This document shows, piece after piece, positions 5,643 through 7,203 of a stretch of DNA of 7,203 bases (its first letter is position 1; the number at the start of each line of letters is the position of its first letter). Made by a program: the position numbers and the translations under genes. The stretch is from Chloroflexota bacterium (lineage in GTDB: Bacteria; Chloroflexota; Anaerolineae; B4-G1), in contig DSAR01000460.1 in NCBI GenBank assembly GCA_011046405.1, positions 1 to 7,203 on the forward strand. Direction: 5' to 3'. The notes beneath the pieces were generated by a model that searched no databases, was not told the origin of the DNA, and saw only the letters and a list, made by a program, of their open reading frames with translations.

Positions 5643-6048
5643 CTTCTTGGGAGAAAATCCAGCCATTGGCCGGGCGACCAGGTCGAGTTCGGTGGCCTGG
5701 AGCAGGATGTTCTGAACCGCCATGCCAAGATCGAACAGATAATACTCGCGCGTCCCGCCGCCGATCTGGCAGTCGAAGTCCGCTTTGGAGTAGCCGAAGA
5801 TGAGGATGGGCGCGGTCTTGGCCCAGTAGTTGCCGCCGGAAAGGGCCTCGCGCCCTTTTGCCAGCGCTTCGGGATCGTCACCGTCGAGCAGGATGAAGCG
5901 CCAGGGCTGGTTGTTGCTGCAGGAGGCGGAGAGACACGCCGCCTCCAGGATCGCTTCAACTTTCTCCTCTTCGACGGGCCGTCCGGCGATGGCGCGGGTG
6001 GCTTTACGCTCGTGGAGCAATTTGAGTATCTGTGTGTCCATTCGGGCG

Positions 6049-6054
6049 ACCTCC
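6049..6054 (-). promoter_or_regulatory. Ribosome binding site of the disrupted nitroreductase
   Basis: GGAGGT on the minus strand, seven bases before ATG 6041, is a near-perfect Shine-Dalgarno and fixes the start. Its integrity suggests the gene was well expressed before the insertion. Confidence 0.85.
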
Positions 6055-6067
6055 GTTTAGATGGGTG

Positions 6068-6090
6068 TCCGGCTCTGTCCGGGATAGGGC
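6068..6090. repeat. 23-bp direct repeat, copy 1
   Basis: This 23-base unit beginning TCCGGCTCTGTCCGGG recurs without mismatch at 6153-6175, 85 bp away start to start. Its right end overlaps an interrupted palindrome, GGATAGG-G-CCTATCC (6082-6096). It lies in the leader of the nitroreductase operon close to the RBS. It may be a regulator site, or the trace of a small insertion or duplication. Confidence 0.9.
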
Positions 6091-6100
6091 CTATCCAGTG

Positions 6101-6127
6101 AAATTCTTGTTTTTTGTGCAAGAATTT
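6101..6127. other. AT-rich hairpin in the leader of the nitroreductase operon
   Basis: AAATTCTTG (6101-6109) pairs perfectly with CAAGAATTT (6119-6127) around a 9-base loop, midway between the two 23-bp repeats. It would form in the 5' untranslated RNA or could be an operator dyad. On the minus strand the stem is not followed by a T run, so it does not look like an intrinsic terminator for the operon. Confidence 0.6.
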
Positions 6128-6152
6128 TGCATACGAGGCGCTCTTTATTGGT

Positions 6153-6175
6153 TCCGGCTCTGTCCGGGATAGGGC
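6153..6175. repeat. 23-bp direct repeat, copy 2
   Basis: This is identical to 6068-6090. It lies immediately downstream (minus sense) of the predicted -10 element, so the likely transcription start near 6172 falls inside it. A protein bound here would block initiation. Confidence 0.9.
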
Positions 6176-6178
6176 ATT

Positions 6179-6207
6179 AGTGTAGCATATCTGTGGAGAT
6201 TTGACAA
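6179..6207 (-). promoter_or_regulatory. Sigma-70-type promoter for the nitroreductase-dihydropyrimidinase operon
   Basis: On the minus strand, TTGTCA (-35, five of six consensus bases, 6207-6202) and TACACT (-10, four of six, 6184-6179) are separated by exactly 17 bases. The predicted start is near 6172, giving a leader of about 130 nt before ATG 6041. The -35 box overlaps the T-rich tail of the aldolase terminator, so this is an independent transcription unit placed directly after the aldolase gene. Confidence 0.6.
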
Positions 6208-6236
6208 AACAAGCCCCCGACCGGCGGGGGCTTGTT
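6203..6236 (-). terminator. Intrinsic terminator of the aldolase gene
   Basis: AACAAGCCCCCG pairs perfectly with CGGGGGCTTGTT (12-bp stem, 6208-6219 with 6225-6236, 5-base loop). On the minus strand the stem is followed by TTGTC and, counting the last stem bases, by a GTTTTG tail. It lies 20 bp after the aldolase stop codon. Read the other way the upstream A bases give little U tail, so it is chiefly a minus-strand terminator. Confidence 0.85.
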
Positions 6237-6256
6237 GGCTGGCTCGGCGTGCTGAT

Positions 6257-7102
6257 CTACGCCTGCGCGCTGAACAACGCGATCTTCCGCTCGACGACCG
6301 CCTGCATGGCCTCGATCGCCGGGCCGAGAATTTTGCGTGGGTCGATCTGTTCCGGATTTTCCGCCTGGAACCTGCGCACCGTCTCGGCGAAGGCGTGGCG
6401 GATCTCGGTGTCGATATTGATCTTGCAGATGCCCAACTCGATGGCCGTGCGGATCTGGTGATCGGGGATGCCGGATGCACCGTGCAGCACCAGCGGGACG
6501 TCGACCTGATCGCGGATGGCCTGCAGCCGGTCGAAATCCAGTTTCGGCTCCCCCTTGTAGAATCCGTGGGCGTTGCCGATGGCGACGGCCAGGAAATCGC
6601 AGCCGGTGGCCTGGATGAACTCGGCGGCCTGATCGGGATCGGTCATCGCCGCTTCCCGTTCCGAGACGACGACGTGATCCTCCACCCCTACCAGCCGGCC
6701 CAGTTCCGCCTCGACCGGCACGCCGACAGCGTGGGCCGCCTCGACGACGCGGCGAATCTCCGCCACGTTCTCGTCGAAGGGATGTTTCGACGCATCCCGC
6801 ATGATCGAGGTGAAGCCGTAGCGCAGACAGCGCATGACCGTCTCGAAATCCGGCCCGTGATCCAGGTGCATGGCGGCCGGGATCGTGGACAGCCTGGCGT
6901 GGGTTCGGATGATCTGGGGCAGGAATTCGATACCCGCGTACTTGAGTGCGCCCGACGAAAGTTGCACCAGGATCGGGGCGTCCAGCGCCTCGGCCGCCTG
7001 GAAGATGGCGTGAGTGATCTCCAGGTTGTTGGTATTGAAAGCGCCCACGGCGTACCCGCCTTTTTGAGCGTCTAGCAGCAGTTCTTTAGATGAAACGAGC
7101 AT
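6257..7102 (-). CDS. Class II (zinc-dependent) ketose-bisphosphate aldolase, Fba/GatY/KbaY family
   Basis: This 281-residue cytoplasmic enzyme cleaves or forms ketose (bis)phosphates, typically fructose-1,6-bisphosphate or tagatose-1,6-bisphosphate, giving dihydroxyacetone phosphate. Family landmarks: VGAFNTNNLE (19-28), HLDHG with catalytic Asp81 and zinc ligand His82, VEAELGRLVG (130-139) with Glu133, AIGNAHGFYKG with His179, VLHGASGIPD with His207 and the phosphate-binding glycines, and KINIDTEIR (227-235). Spacing matches the short KbaY/GatY-type enzymes within one residue. The usual MIDGS loop reads MRDAS (101-105), an Ile-to-Arg and Gly-to-Ala change near the active site. ATG 7102 has GGAGG four bases upstream, inside a long purine repeat. 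It ends in its own terminator and is followed by a separate promoter. Fructose versus tagatose versus a deoxy-sugar substrate (IolJ-like) cannot be settled, so no symbol is assigned. Confidence 0.92.
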   Translation of the reverse strand: MLVSSKELLLDAQKGGYAVGAFNTNNLEITHAIFQAAEALDAPILVQLSSGALKYAGIEFLPQIIRTHARLSTIPAAMHLDHGPDFETVMRCLRYGFTSIMRDASKHPFDENVAEIRRVVEAAHAVGVPVEAELGRLVGVEDHVVVSEREAAMTDPDQAAEFIQATGCDFLAVAIGNAHGFYKGEPKLDFDRLQAIRDQVDVPLVLHGASGIPDHQIRTAIELGICKINIDTEIRHAFAETVRRFQAENPEQIDPRKILGPAIEAMQAVVERKIALFSAQA

Positions 7103-7110
7103 GTTGCCTC

Positions 7111-7203
7111 CTCTCTCTTCTCTCTTCTCTCTCTTCTCTCTCTTCTCTCTCTTCTCTCTCTTCTCTCTCTTCTCTCTCTTCTCTCTTCTCTCTCTTCTCT
7201 CTC
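7111..7203. repeat. 9-bp polypyrimidine tandem repeat, unit CTCTCTCTT
   Basis: Splitting at each TT gives unit lengths 9, 7, 9, 9, 9, 9, 9, 9, 7, 9 and a partial unit that runs off the window. The 7-base units (7120-7126, 7181-7187) lack one CT, indicating slippage. Every base is C or T, so the sense strand of the aldolase gene is pure purine (AAGAGAGAG units) right up to its GGAGG ribosome binding site. The tract could form triplex DNA and is prone to copy number change. Any effect on aldolase expression is inferred. No promoter can be recognised inside it. Confidence 0.95.

Larger units (their letters stand above)
5342..6041 (-). pseudogene. Nitroreductase-family gene disrupted by a MITE-like insertion
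   Basis: The start ATG at 6041 has a strong GGAGGT site seven bases upstream. The first 136 residues are a normal FMN nitroreductase: ERKATRAIAG near the N-terminus, LSASCSNNQPWRFILL (37-52), a central FDLGMAVQNILLQATELDL helix, then GFSPKKVRE. There a 110-bp element (5525-5634) plus an 8-bp duplication adds 118 bp, which is not a multiple of three. The frame then runs through the element to a stop at 5496, giving a 181-residue chimera. Deleting 118 bp joins KKVRE to AFGLSDELKVMVAIAIGYEGD, the expected family C-terminus, and yields 193 residues ending in the ATGA overlap with the dihydropyrimidinase gene. The downstream fragment is free of stops in its frame, so the break looks recent. The truncated product lacks the C-terminal strand, so activity is doubtful. 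It is probably no longer functional unless the chimera folds. Confidence 0.9.

Noticed and set aside
5496..6041. Treating the 181-residue frame as a normal intact nitroreductase
   Set aside because: Its last 45 residues come from the inserted element and from out-of-frame sequence, and the true C-terminus is found in another frame directly after the element.

Overview
The window is GC-rich bacterial DNA. Its genes use Shine-Dalgarno starts with short overlaps, and the spacers carry long simple-sequence tracts and small palindromic elements. The gene content and the habit of placing simple tandem repeats and small hairpin repeats in spacers recall Chloroflexota (Anaerolineae-like) genomes. That assignment is an inference of low to moderate confidence; no rRNA or other marker gene is present.

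Left half, plus strand. A G-free 8-bp tandem repeat (1-72) runs almost to the start codon of a UvrD/Rep-type SF1A DNA helicase (79-2322). The helicase is followed immediately by a PD-(D/E)XK nuclease with four iron-sulfur-type cysteines (2324-3157). The pair looks like a compact AddAB/RecB-type helicase-nuclease module for DNA end processing, repair or defence. A short purine-rich spacer leads to an FMN nitroreductase-family gene (3230-3811).

Middle. The convergent junction holds a MITE-like element of about 125 bp (3836-3960). It has roughly 36-bp imperfect terminal inverted repeats, nested hairpins and an apparent TTCATAT target duplication. One of its hairpins, followed by TTTT, can serve as a terminator for the nitroreductase.

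Right half, minus strand. Reading leftward: a class II aldolase (6257-7102) starts just after a 9-bp polypurine/polypyrimidine tandem repeat (7111-7203) and ends in a strong intrinsic terminator. A good promoter overlapping that terminator drives a second nitroreductase gene (5342-6041), whose stop overlaps the start of a dihydropyrimidinase/hydantoinase gene (3972-5345) as ATGA. The second nitroreductase is broken. A 110-bp palindromic MITE-like element (5525-5634), flanked by an 8-bp target duplication with one mismatch, adds 118 bp and shifts the frame. Removing it restores a clean 193-residue protein.

The most notable content is two different MITE-like elements within about 1.8 kb, one dissectible to the base as a gene-breaking insertion. 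Next come two unrelated tandem-repeat tracts placed directly 5' of start codons, and a two-gene helicase-nuclease module. I did not find clear evidence of a wholly new multi-gene system.
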